Both the position numbers and the translations under genes were made by a program. A DNA stretch of 33,081 bases from Actinomycetota bacterium. Lineage in GTDB: Bacteria; Actinomycetota; Acidimicrobiia; Acidimicrobiales; Ilumatobacteraceae. Every line of letters begins with the position of its first letter. Position 1 is the stretch's first letter. The DNA lies in assembly GCA_009702755.1 (NCBI GenBank), contig WLHL01000015.1:1-33081 (forward strand). The letters run 5' to 3'. Below are positions 8,797 through 16,775 of the stretch, piece by piece. The notes below the pieces were generated by a model. It made no database searches and was not told the origin of the DNA. It saw nothing but the letters and a program-made list of their open reading frames with translations.

Positions 8797-9798
8797 ATGT
8801 TGGATGACCGCAAAACAGCAATTCTTCGTGCCGTCGTGCAGGAGTATGTGGCAACGGGTCTTCCCGTTGGCTCTAGCCATATTGCCAATCTTCCTGCGGT
8901 CAAAGTCTCGAGCGCCACAATCCGTAATGAGATGGCTGCTTTGGAGCAAGAGGGATACCTCGCCCAGCCTCACACCTCGGCTGGTCGTATCCCCACCGAT
9001 AAGGGCTATCGGCACTTTGTGGATTCCATTACTCCTGAGGGTGTGTTGGCAAAGGAAGAGGCGACACAGGTGGGCGACTTTTTCCAAGGAGCACATGGTC
9101 GCCTTGAAGACTTATTGCGTCACACCACAACACTGTTGGCTAACATCACCCATCACACAGCAGTTGTCGTTGGCCCAGAAGTAGAAGCCACCACCGTTCG
9201 TGCTGTTCACATCAGTCGTGTGACGCCTCGTACGGCAACAGTCGTTGTGGTGATGTCGAACCACAGTGTGGAGAACGAGACAATCCAGGTGTCAGAAGAC
9301 ATCACAGATGAGCACTTCCATCTTGCGGTGTCGCATTTGTCGCGCATTCTTGTTGATCGCTCGCTTGTCGACTTCCAAACGATTCCTTCCACGAATGATG
9401 CCCATGTCGATGCAGTGTGTTTCGCCACCGTGAATGCATTATCTCGTCACCGTAAGGACAAGCCGGTGTTTGTGGGCGGTGCAGCATCGCTAGCTAGTGC
9501 TTTTGATGCCGTTGACATCGTGCGTGATGTGCTCACCACAATCGAGCAGCAATTTGTTGTGGTGTCGTTGTTGCAAGATCTGCTTGACCGTGGACTCTCG
9601 GTGTCAATTGGTGCTGAACACGGCATTGATCAATTGTCTGCGTGTTCGGTGATTGTGGCTCCGGTCATTGCAGATGGAGAAGCGATTGGCTCTGTCGGCG
9701 TTCTGGGACCAACACGAATGAATTACCCGCAGGCTCTCAATACGGTGGAAGTTGTAAGTGAACAGTTGGGTCGACACATTGCAGAAGGGGCGTCATGA
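8797..9798 (+). CDS. hrcA: HrcA heat-shock repressor
   Basis: 333 residues. The N-terminal winged helix contains [40 protein letters not shown] (about 44-83), the HrcA signature. The GAF-like inserted and dimerisation regions follow, ending with [21 protein letters not shown]. HrcA represses class I heat-shock genes by binding CIRCE elements and is kept active by GroEL. I find no CIRCE sequence (TTAGCACTC-N9-GAGTGCTAA) ahead of this gene, so its targets (usually groES/groEL) are probably elsewhere and this operon is not visibly under its own control. It overlaps dnaJ by 4 bases (ATGA). Confidence 0.96.
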   Translation: MLDDRKTAILRAVVQEYVATGLPVGSSHIANLPAVKVSSATIRNEMAALEQEGYLAQPHTSAGRIPTDKGYRHFVDSITPEGVLAKEEATQVGDFFQGAHGRLEDLLRHTTTLLANITHHTAVVVGPEVEATTVRAVHISRVTPRTATVVVVMSNHSVENETIQVSEDITDEHFHLAVSHLSRILVDRSLVDFQTIPSTNDAHVDAVCFATVNALSRHRKDKPVFVGGAASLASAFDAVDIVRDVLTTIEQQFVVVSLLQDLLDRGLSVSIGAEHGIDQLSACSVIVAPVIADGEAIGSVGVLGPTRMNYPQALNTVEVVSEQLGRHIAEGAS

Positions 9799-10901
9799 GT
9801 ACTGACTTCTACGAACTTCTTGGTGTTTCTCGACAAGCGTCGGCAGATGAATTGAAGAAGGCGTATCGCAAAAAGGCACGCGAGCTTCACCCCGACGCAA
9901 ACCCGGATAATCCTGAAGCAGAGAACCTCTTCAAAGAAGTCAGTCGCGCGTACGAAACTTTGTCCGACCCCGATTCACGCGCACGCTACGACCGCTTTGG
10001 AGAGCAAGGTCTCGGCGGAGGTGGCGGAGGAGGAGACCCCTTCGGTGGCGGCGGACTCGGCGACATCTTCGATGCATTCTTTGGTGGCGGCGGTCAGCGT
10101 CAGCAGGCAGGTCCGCCACGTGGACAAGATCTAGAGATCACTGCTCGGATTGATCTAGAAGCAGTGATGTTCGGAACGAAGATCACAGTCGACGTTCCGA
10201 CTGCAATTCGTTGCAGTGATTGCAATGGATCTGGCGCAGGTGCTGGCACTCAGCCAGTGCAGTGTGTGGATTGCAATGGCTCTGGCCAAGTGCGACGCAT
10301 GCGAAACAGCATCTTGGGTCAAATGGTGACAACAGGCCCGTGCGGTCGCTGTGGTGGCATGGGTGAAGTGGTGATGACCCCATGTTCGGCGTGTAGTGGT
10401 GATGGCCGCAAGCGTTCAAAAGAGTCGTATGCCGTTGACGTTCCCGCTGGTATTTCTTCGGGGCAAACCTTGCGCTTGTCGGGTCGTGGTGCTGTTGGTC
10501 CTCGTGGCGGCCCAGCAGGTGACTTGTATGTGCATGTGGCTGTTGCGCAGCATGCAGAGTTTTCTCGTGAAGACGATGACCTCGTGTACCACTTGCCATT
10601 GACATACGCCCAAGCTGCCCTAGGTTTCCACACGGTTCTTGAAGCGTTGGATGGTGAACTTGATTTAGTTGTTCCTGCAGGAACACAACATGGCCGCGAG
10701 TTTGTAGCCCGAGGACGCGGCATCCCGCATCTCAATGGCCGCGGCAAAGGCAATCTACGTGTTCGTGTTGGGGTTGTTGTTCCAAGTGACCTCTCTGATG
10801 AACAAGAACAGCTACTACGCCAACTAGCTGAAATCTCTGGCGAAGAAGTGGCATCTCCTGACAAAGGAATCTTCTCGCGTATCAAGTCGGCGTTTACATG
10901 A
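9795..10901 (+). CDS. dnaJ: Chaperone DnaJ (Hsp40)
   Basis: 368 residues. The J domain (4-68) has the HPD motif at 32-34 that stimulates DnaK. A Gly/Phe-rich stretch spans about 72-105. The zinc-binding region has four Cys pairs: C140/C143, C157/C160, C183/C186 and C197/C200. The fourth repeat reads CSACSGDG, one residue off the CxxCxGxG consensus, but its cysteines are intact. The client-binding C-terminal domains follow. In many actinobacteria this is DnaJ2, encoded next to hrcA away from dnaK-grpE, which fits here. ATGA overlaps couple it to hrcA upstream and rsmE downstream. Confidence 0.97.
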   Translation: MSTDFYELLGVSRQASADELKKAYRKKARELHPDANPDNPEAENLFKEVSRAYETLSDPDSRARYDRFGEQGLGGGGGGGDPFGGGGLGDIFDAFFGGGGQRQQAGPPRGQDLEITARIDLEAVMFGTKITVDVPTAIRCSDCNGSGAGAGTQPVQCVDCNGSGQVRRMRNSILGQMVTTGPCGRCGGMGEVVMTPCSACSGDGRKRSKESYAVDVPAGISSGQTLRLSGRGAVGPRGGPAGDLYVHVAVAQHAEFSREDDDLVYHLPLTYAQAALGFHTVLEALDGELDLVVPAGTQHGREFVARGRGIPHLNGRGKGNLRVRVGVVVPSDLSDEQEQLLRQLAEISGEEVASPDKGIFSRIKSAFT

Positions 10902-11575
10902 TTGATGCGTTGCGCAATTCTTCTGCGCACGTCTTCGTTGACTCCGTGCAGTCTCCCGTGCTGAACGATGAAGATGCACATCACTTGTCGCGCGTGCTTC
11001 GCCTTCGAGATGGTGAGTCTGTTTCGTGTAGCGATGGCCAAGGGTCGTGGGTCTCGTGCACATGGAACTCTGGTGAGGTAGAGATCAGCGGAGATGTGGT
11101 TGTTGTTCAACCGATGCATCCGCTTCTGACTGTTGCGATTGCGCCTCTGAAAGGGGATCGCACAGATCTTGTGATTGAAAAAGTTGTGGAGATTGGAATC
11201 GACCACATCATCGTGTTGTCTCCGGTAGAGCACAGTGTGGTGCGCTGGGCTTCCAACAAGGTGCCCCAAGTGATGGACCGTTATGCGCGTATCGCTCGCG
11301 CCGCTGCGATGCAGAGTCGTCGTGTCTTTCTTCCCGCAGTCTCTGGGCCGGTGTCTTTGGCCAACGTGACAGGCCAGGGTGTTGCTTTTGCAGAGCCAGG
11401 AGGCACTGCGTCGCCAGATGCTGTCACCACATTGGTGATTGGTCCTGAAGGTGGGTTCTCGCCTACTGAAGTAGCGGGCGCCCCAGCCCTCATTGACCTC
11501 GGTCCATCGATCCTGAGGGCTGAAACTGCAGCAATCGTGGGTGCGGCGCGCATGGTCGCACACTGGCGGCGTTGA
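10898..11575 (+). CDS. rsmE: 16S rRNA m3U1498 methyltransferase
   Basis: 225 residues, close to the usual length. The N-terminal PUA-like part contains [17 protein letters not shown]. The C-terminal SPOUT methyltransferase fold contains the SAM-binding knot [14 protein letters not shown] and [15 protein letters not shown]. RsmE methylates N3 of U1498 of 16S rRNA in the decoding centre of the 30S subunit. The hrcA-dnaJ-rsmE order is conserved in Gram-positive bacteria. The start ATG overlaps the dnaJ stop. Confidence 0.96.
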   Translation: MIDALRNSSAHVFVDSVQSPVLNDEDAHHLSRVLRLRDGESVSCSDGQGSWVSCTWNSGEVEISGDVVVVQPMHPLLTVAIAPLKGDRTDLVIEKVVEIGIDHIIVLSPVEHSVVRWASNKVPQVMDRYARIARAAAMQSRRVFLPAVSGPVSLANVTGQGVAFAEPGGTASPDAVTTLVIGPEGGFSPTEVAGAPALIDLGPSILRAETAAIVGAARMVAHWRR

Positions 11576-11597
11576 ATGCACCACACTGGGTGTTGTT

Positions 11598-12125
11598 ATG
11601 CCTCCGTTATCTGACGACGAACTCCTCCAAGATTCTCCTTTCACACGCCTCGTCGGCGAGCGTTTACGGCGTATTCGCCAGCAGAAGCAGTGGTCGCTGT
11701 CTGATGTAGAGGCTCAGAGCGAGAGCGAATTCAAAGCCTCTGTCCTGGGCGCTTATGAACGTGGTGAGCGTGCCATTTCTGTGCCGCGCCTCGAACGTCT
11801 GGCGCGCTTTTATGGAGTCACCGTTGATCAACTGCTGCCGCGTGACACACAGCGAACCGACAACATGGCCTCAGGTGATGCTGCGCCAAAGAAACTTCGC
11901 ATCGACGTTGCCAAGTTGTCAACAATGTCGGGCCAAGAGTTTGAGATGCTGGAGCGCTTCTTACGCATGATTCAGGTGCAGCGCCAAGACTTCAATGGCA
12001 AGGTCATTACTGTGCGAGCCCACGACACGCGAGCTATTGCAGTCATGTTGGATGTTCCTGTTGACAATGTGGGCGACAAATTGTCAGAACTTGGGCTTCT
12101 GTTTGTCCCTCCGGCAGCGCAGTAA
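11598..12125 (+). CDS. BldD-like transcriptional regulator with c-di-GMP-binding signature
   Basis: 175 residues from ATG 11598; an in-frame ATG upstream (11541) would overlap rsmE and adds no family sequence. An XRE-type helix-turn-helix (about 15-80) contains VLGAYERGERAISVPRLERLARFYGV, closely like Streptomyces BldD. The C-terminal domain (about 99-170) also aligns with BldD. It keeps the signature RxD-X8-RxxD: R129-Q-D131, eight residues, then R140-A-H-D143. In Streptomyces these residues bind a tetrameric c-di-GMP that dimerises BldD and represses developmental genes. The gene lies 22 bp after rsmE and 5 bp before hemW, so it is in the hrcA-dnaJ operon. DNA targets are unknown. I leave the symbol blank because orthology to bldD is inferred from memory. 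Confidence 0.88.
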   Translation: MPPLSDDELLQDSPFTRLVGERLRRIRQQKQWSLSDVEAQSESEFKASVLGAYERGERAISVPRLERLARFYGVTVDQLLPRDTQRTDNMASGDAAPKKLRIDVAKLSTMSGQEFEMLERFLRMIQVQRQDFNGKVITVRAHDTRAIAVMLDVPVDNVGDKLSELGLLFVPPAAQ

Positions 12126-12130
12126 CTGTC

Positions 12131-13195
12131 ATGTCTGAGTTCGGGGTGTATGTCCACATTCCGTTTTGTCGTCACCGATGCGACTACTGCGCATTTGCAA
12201 CGTGGACAGACCGCGATCATCTCATGGTCGAATATGTCGACGCCGTTGTTCTCGACATTCAGCGCTCCGTTGCTGCGGGGATGCCTGTTGCTGACACCGT
12301 GTTCTTCGGTGGAGGTACCCCCACGCGTCTAGCGCCTGAACTTGTCACCAAAATCGTTGCAGCAATTCCGATGTCACCAAATGCTGAAGTCACTGTTGAA
12401 TGCAACCCAGACGATGTCACATCCGAACTCATGCAGGTGTACGCCGCTGGGGGAGTGAATCGCGTCAGTATCGGCGTGCAGGCGATGGTGGGACATGTCC
12501 TCGCTTCACTTGGCCGCACTCATGACCCATCGAATGTTGAAAAAGCTGTGCATGCCGCACGCGAGGCTGGCATCACATCGATCAATCTGGACCTCATCTA
12601 TGGGGTACACGGAGAGTCGCTTGAGGACTGGCAATCAACTTTGACGGCTGCAATCGCATTGGCACCCACGCATGTTTCTGCGTATGGGCTGACGGTGGAG
12701 GCAGGAACTCCGCTCGCAGATGATCTGGCACGGCACCCGGACGATGACGATCAAGCAGACAAATACATCATGACTGATGACATGTTGGGTGCCGCCGGCA
12801 TGCACAACTATGAGATTTCGAATTGGGCAATAGATGGGCATGAGTGTCGTCATAACAAGGTGTATTGGTCGCAGGGCAACTACAAAGGTTTTGGCTGTGC
12901 ATCACACTCACATCAAGATGGTCGACGTTTTTGGAATGTTCGTACCCCGGACAGATATATCGCATGTGTGAATGAGGGCATCAGCGTGGAAGCAGCCGAT
13001 GAAGTCCTTGATGATGAGACACGTGCGAGAGAGGCTCTTGAACTGTCTCTGAGGACTGCAGATGGGGTGCCGGTCGGCGCTCTCGACGTAGCAAGCCTCG
13101 AAGGGCTGGTTTCTGTGCAGGGAAACCGTGTGGTTTTGACTCGTAATGGGAAGCTGCTGGCCAACGAAGTGAGTCTGCGCTTAAAGCCCCGATAA
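12131..13195 (+). CDS. hemW: HemW-like radical SAM protein (heme chaperone)
   Basis: 354 residues. The radical SAM cluster motif is C13-x3-C17-x2-C20 (VHIPFCRHRCDYCAF). The residue after the third Cys pair is Ala-Phe rather than Gly-Cys, which distinguishes HemW from the oxygen-independent coproporphyrinogen oxidase HemN. FFGGGTPTRL, VECNPDD, NRVSIGVQ and INLDLIYG follow the family pattern, as does the YEISNWA...CRHNKVYW segment. HemW is thought to bind heme and deliver it to respiratory enzymes. It usually sits next to lepA/hrcA in Gram-positive genomes; here five genes separate it from lepA. Confidence 0.93.
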   Translation: MSEFGVYVHIPFCRHRCDYCAFATWTDRDHLMVEYVDAVVLDIQRSVAAGMPVADTVFFGGGTPTRLAPELVTKIVAAIPMSPNAEVTVECNPDDVTSELMQVYAAGGVNRVSIGVQAMVGHVLASLGRTHDPSNVEKAVHAAREAGITSINLDLIYGVHGESLEDWQSTLTAAIALAPTHVSAYGLTVEAGTPLADDLARHPDDDDQADKYIMTDDMLGAAGMHNYEISNWAIDGHECRHNKVYWSQGNYKGFGCASHSHQDGRRFWNVRTPDRYIACVNEGISVEAADEVLDDETRAREALELSLRTADGVPVGALDVASLEGLVSVQGNRVVLTRNGKLLANEVSLRLKPR

Positions 13196-13214
13196 CATGA
13201 AGATGTCCCTTTTA

Positions 13215-13291
<77 letters not shown>

Positions 13292-13326
13292 CTAGGTCTC
13301 TTTTTCTTGCGGTGTACGCTGAGTAA

Positions 13327-14568
13327 ATGCCAAAGACGGGTATCCGACTTCCCAAAAGTGAGGTCACCCGTCTCAAACTTTTGTCGTGTGCTGTTGATGA
13401 AATCATCGAAGTTGGCCCCGACCGACTGGGATTTACCTCCATAGCTCGCCGAGCTGGTCTTTCCACTGGTGCCCTGTATGCCCGATACGAGAATGTTGAC
13501 GAACTGATTCTCGAAGTCTGGATGGCAGAGGGTCTGCCTGTTCTGCGCCGCCTGCTTGTCGATCTCGAGGAGTCATTGCCTCGAGAGTCCGGAGTTGCAG
13601 CTCGTTTACGTCTCTCCGAACAATTGTCAGGTGCGGATCGCGGCTTGTTGATTCTTGTGAATCTCATGGTTGCTTCACGGCGAATCGAGGCAGCGTTCGA
13701 AGAAATCGCACCGTCAGTTGTTGAGGAGGTCGCAAAGTTCTCCTCACGTGTTCCAGCGATTGAGTTCTATCTCGGCACGATTCTGGGAATTGCGATGGGG
13801 GTCTCGGGTACTGGGCTGCATGGTCTTGATTGGCAGGGGCCAGTCGCAATGATCGCGAATGCAGTGCGACGAACAGTGGAGCCTCAAGAGATTGCACCTG
13901 ATTTCGCCAACACCCCCGAGACAGTGCATTTCCCCGACGATGCTGAAGAGATCGACGCACGGTTATTTGATGCAGTCGCCTATGTCATCGCCCGCGTGGG
14001 TGCATCACAGGCAACCATCTCTCGTATCGCACGTCGAGCAAAAGTAAATCCGGCAAGTATCTACATGCGCTACGAAGACAAAGACGCACTCTTCGCCGCG
14101 TGTATGACCCATGTGATGCGTATGGGAGATACACGGAACGCGAAGATTCTGGATCATTATCAAGAAAGCATTCAGAACCCCCGCGAAATCAATTACGCAG
14201 AAGATGCAATCGTGATGTTCCGAGGCAATCAATCTCCGGAACATGCAAGCATTCGTCGACTTCGCTTGGAGACAATGTTCGCAGCGATGCATGATGAGAA
14301 TCTTCGTCGCATGAATCTGGACATTTACCTCGCAACGATTTCGAGGAATGAAGAGCAGCTTGGTATGTCGCCGTCATCGCTCACGAATCGCACAGTGCTT
14401 CCGTTTTCCATCTTTAGTCGTTTTGCGTTCTTCGGCTACGCGGTTCTTGCTGAATACAGTCTCTGCGACATGAATCATCGCTATTTGCTTTCCTATGTGT
14501 CACAGATTTCTCATGCTTTTCAGAAAATTGCTCAAGGTTCAAATCTTGATCAATCACACAAGAAGTAA
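13327..14568 (+). CDS. Double TetR-family regulator (two DNA-binding domains in one chain)
   Basis: 413 residues, about twice the size of a normal TetR protein. The first helix-turn-helix is at about 36-60 (SIARRAGLSTGALYARYENVDEL) and the second at about 229-255 (ISRIARRAKVNPASIYMRYEDKDAL). Each is followed by a helical region of ligand/dimerisation size. The two halves differ in sequence, so this is an old fusion or duplication and not an assembly artefact. TetR proteins repress genes until a small molecule binds. The DMT permease starts 3 bp after this stop and is the obvious candidate target. The start ATG 13327 lies 35 bp after the tRNA and has only a weak ribosome binding site. Confidence 0.85.
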   Translation: MPKTGIRLPKSEVTRLKLLSCAVDEIIEVGPDRLGFTSIARRAGLSTGALYARYENVDELILEVWMAEGLPVLRRLLVDLEESLPRESGVAARLRLSEQLSGADRGLLILVNLMVASRRIEAAFEEIAPSVVEEVAKFSSRVPAIEFYLGTILGIAMGVSGTGLHGLDWQGPVAMIANAVRRTVEPQEIAPDFANTPETVHFPDDAEEIDARLFDAVAYVIARVGASQATISRIARRAKVNPASIYMRYEDKDALFAACMTHVMRMGDTRNAKILDHYQESIQNPREINYAEDAIVMFRGNQSPEHASIRRLRLETMFAAMHDENLRRMNLDIYLATISRNEEQLGMSPSSLTNRTVLPFSIFSRFAFFGYAVLAEYSLCDMNHRYLLSYVSQISHAFQKIAQGSNLDQSHKK

Positions 14569-14571
14569 GTC

Positions 14572-15408
14572 ATGGACATTGTCTTGGCCTTGATGGCCGC
14601 CAGTGTGTACGGCATTGCCGACTATTGCGGCGGACGAGCAACGCGCTCTGTTTCTGCCATGACGGTGACTTTTGTGGGTCAATCAGCAGGGCTTGTAGTG
14701 CTGTTGACATTTGTGCTGCTTTCTGGTGTTCCTGTTCCGCCATTCTCCGACTTCATCTGGGGCGGTATCGCTGGCATCGCGGGTGCGACAGGCTTACTGG
14801 CTTTCTACAAAGCCATGGGCAGCGGATACATGACAGTTGTCGCTCCAGTGTCGGCAGTGACAGCAACGGCAGTTCCAGTCGTCATCGGACTTTTAACAGG
14901 TGAACGTCCGGGCATTCTCGCTCTGTGCGGAATCCCTCTTGCGCTTGTAGCGATTGCATTGGTGAGCGATGTGCTCGGGCCAAATCATCGCAAAGCGCCG
15001 CGATCAATCGTTGTCATGGCGTTTCTTGCGGGTGCAACCTTTGGTTCTTTGTTTGTGATCTTGGCGCATACAAACGACGACGGTGGTTTGTGGCCTGTCG
15101 TTGCAATGCGATTCACTTCTATTCCGTATATGGCAGCGGTCATGTTCTTCATGAAACGCAAACCATCAGAAGCAAAGGCAAACCTGCCCTTCGTTCTTGC
15201 ATCGGGCATTTTGGACAGCGTTGCAAATGCTCTGTACTTGCTGGCAGTTCGCGAAGGGCTTATGTCAATCGTCGCGACAATTAACTCGTTTTATCCCGCA
15301 AGCACATTGCTATTGGCAACACGTCTTGACAAGGAACGCATTCACCGATCCCAGGCAGTGGGCTTGGTACTTGCGGTCATTGCTCTGCTTTTCATCACAC
15401 TCGCATAG
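14572..15408 (+). CDS. EamA/DMT-family permease
   Basis: 278 residues with about ten membrane helices in two EamA-like halves (ALMAASVYGIADYCGG at the start; ILDSVANALYLLAVREGLMSIVATINSFYPASTLLLA near the end). The Y-P residues in the penultimate helix region and the final L-x-A-V-I-A-L-L helix are typical of drug/metabolite transporters, which export amino acids, nucleotides or drugs, or import sugars. The substrate cannot be told. It begins 3 bp after the double-TetR gene and is almost certainly co-transcribed with it. Confidence 0.87.
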   Translation: MDIVLALMAASVYGIADYCGGRATRSVSAMTVTFVGQSAGLVVLLTFVLLSGVPVPPFSDFIWGGIAGIAGATGLLAFYKAMGSGYMTVVAPVSAVTATAVPVVIGLLTGERPGILALCGIPLALVAIALVSDVLGPNHRKAPRSIVVMAFLAGATFGSLFVILAHTNDDGGLWPVVAMRFTSIPYMAAVMFFMKRKPSEAKANLPFVLASGILDSVANALYLLAVREGLMSIVATINSFYPASTLLLATRLDKERIHRSQAVGLVLAVIALLFITLA

Positions 15409-15417
15409 CGAAGAGAT

Positions 15418-16743
15418 TTATTCTCCGAGGGCGGCCTTGATGACTGCTTCTGACTCGCGCGATGCACCTTTGAAGATGCCCTTCGCCATGAGGGATGACT
15501 CAGACTTTCTGCGCGTCTCGTAAATCTCGGCACGGTCACGATGAATGTTTGGTTCATCGGGTGCGGCCCATCCGGCGAAGTCTGCAAGGTGGCATGCAAG
15601 ACGAAGATCGCCTGATGCGGCGAGATCTTTGGCTCGTGCCATGAGTACTTCAGCACCACCTGCAAGAGTCGCCAGTTCAAGTCCGAGAGATTCGTCGGTT
15701 GCTGGCTTTAAGCGAGATGGTGCACCATCCCACCAACCACCGAACTGACGCCAGATACCACGAACAACGAATTCTGGTTCGTCATACAGAGGGCGCAGAT
15801 ATGGCTTGCCCAGAGTTGCTTCAGGAACCTTGACGGAATGGATGATGGTGTTCAGGGTCTCACCTGCGTTCATCATCTCCACAGTGCTCTTCACGAGATA
15901 CTCAAGTGCTGACGCGATCTCATCAAGAACTCGTGCGATGCGTTCCTTGCCAGCAATCGGAAGTCCATGTGCAGGAAGCAGTAGTTCAGGTTCTTTCGCG
16001 ATGATGGCGCGCAGGGCCTCGGCCCATTCGATAGGGAAGCGTTGCACCTTTTGTGGGTTGCCAGCATTGGGGAAGTTCCAGATAACGAAGTCACCAGTTG
16101 CGACCCATTTCTGCTTTGGGAACCACGACCACAGGTGGTCATCGGTTTCACCTTTGCCGTGGTGGAACTCAACTGTTGTGTCGCCGAACTTCATAGACGC
16201 AAATTTGTCGACGACGTCTGTGGTGTCGAGAGTGTCTTCGGGAATGAAATTGCTGAGGCGTGGTCCGCCCGATGCTGGTCGCAAATCATTCATGACGCTG
16301 TTGAGGTCGCCACGAATGCCACCGAACTGGCGAGCGTTAATCGCAACGTTCCAGTCATTGGTGTAGCGATAGCGATCGAAACGGCGTTGCACGTTCTTGT
16401 GGCCAATCACTCGTGGAGCTTTGTGGCCGAGTGCAGCAGCATTTGCTCCGAAAGCGACACTGCCACCCACATGGTCGGCATGTCCGTGCGTGTACACCAA
16501 AGCGTTAAACGGATCATGTGACCACTTGCGAATGGAGTCCACCACTTGTTGACCGGTGTTCACATGGCTGGTGTCGAAACACACAATGCCATCGCCGGAG
16601 TTCCATGTGACGACATGGCTGAACGACTCCACCATTGCGAGACCATTGGCGATCTCTGAGAGTTCTCCGGTTGTGCGGTTCACTGGCTCGTCTGCGCGAC
16701 CAGAGTCAACCACCTTCGTACTCAACGCGATGAGATCTGCCAT
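15418..16743 (-). CDS. Metallo-beta-lactamase-fold hydrolase, alkylsulfatase (SdsA-like) type
   Basis: 441 residues. The metal motif T85-HGHADH-V-G-G lies in the usual place, with further likely ligands in FHHGKGETDDH (194-203) and LLPAHG (259). After the hydrolase domain comes the segment EPEFVVRGIWRQFGGWWDGAPSRLKPA (about 322-348), the hallmark of the alkylsulfatase dimerisation domain. Enzymes such as Pseudomonas SdsA1 release sulfate from alkyl sulfates such as dodecyl sulfate. This protein has no signal peptide and no C-terminal SCP2-like domain, so it is much shorter than SdsA1 (over 600 residues) and cytoplasmic; its substrate may differ. The start ATG 16743 has a very G-rich ribosome binding site (AGGGGG). 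The acyl-CoA dehydrogenase gene ends 32 bp upstream on the same strand. Confidence 0.85.
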   Translation of the reverse strand: MADLIALSTKVVDSGRADEPVNRTTGELSEIANGLAMVESFSHVVTWNSGDGIVCFDTSHVNTGQQVVDSIRKWSHDPFNALVYTHGHADHVGGSVAFGANAAALGHKAPRVIGHKNVQRRFDRYRYTNDWNVAINARQFGGIRGDLNSVMNDLRPASGGPRLSNFIPEDTLDTTDVVDKFASMKFGDTTVEFHHGKGETDDHLWSWFPKQKWVATGDFVIWNFPNAGNPQKVQRFPIEWAEALRAIIAKEPELLLPAHGLPIAGKERIARVLDEIASALEYLVKSTVEMMNAGETLNTIIHSVKVPEATLGKPYLRPLYDEPEFVVRGIWRQFGGWWDGAPSRLKPATDESLGLELATLAGGAEVLMARAKDLAASGDLRLACHLADFAGWAAPDEPNIHRDRAEIYETRRKSESSLMAKGIFKGASRESEAVIKAALGE

Positions 16744-16746
16744 AAA

Positions 16747-16763
16747 TGCCCCCTGTATACAGT
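16747..16763 (-). promoter_or_regulatory. G-rich Shine-Dalgarno and GTATAC palindrome before the metallo-hydrolase gene
   Basis: On the minus strand the 32-bp spacer contains the 8-base palindrome TGTATACA followed directly by AGGGGGCA (16754-16747), 4 bases before the ATG. AGGGGG is the ribosome binding site. The GTATAC core also occurs in the aconitase/gntR intergenic region (28038-28043). GGGGGCA is an exact 7-base complement to TGCCCCC in the first arm of the 6C RNA (24095-24101). Function is inferred only. Confidence 0.4.
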
Positions 16764-16775
16764 GATGGAAAGAGA

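Noticed and set aside
10319-11644. 441-residue open frame on the minus strand
   Set aside because: It lies wholly antisense to dnaJ, rsmE and the start of the bldD-like gene. Its translation is Arg/Ser/His-rich with no domain, so it is a shadow of those genes.
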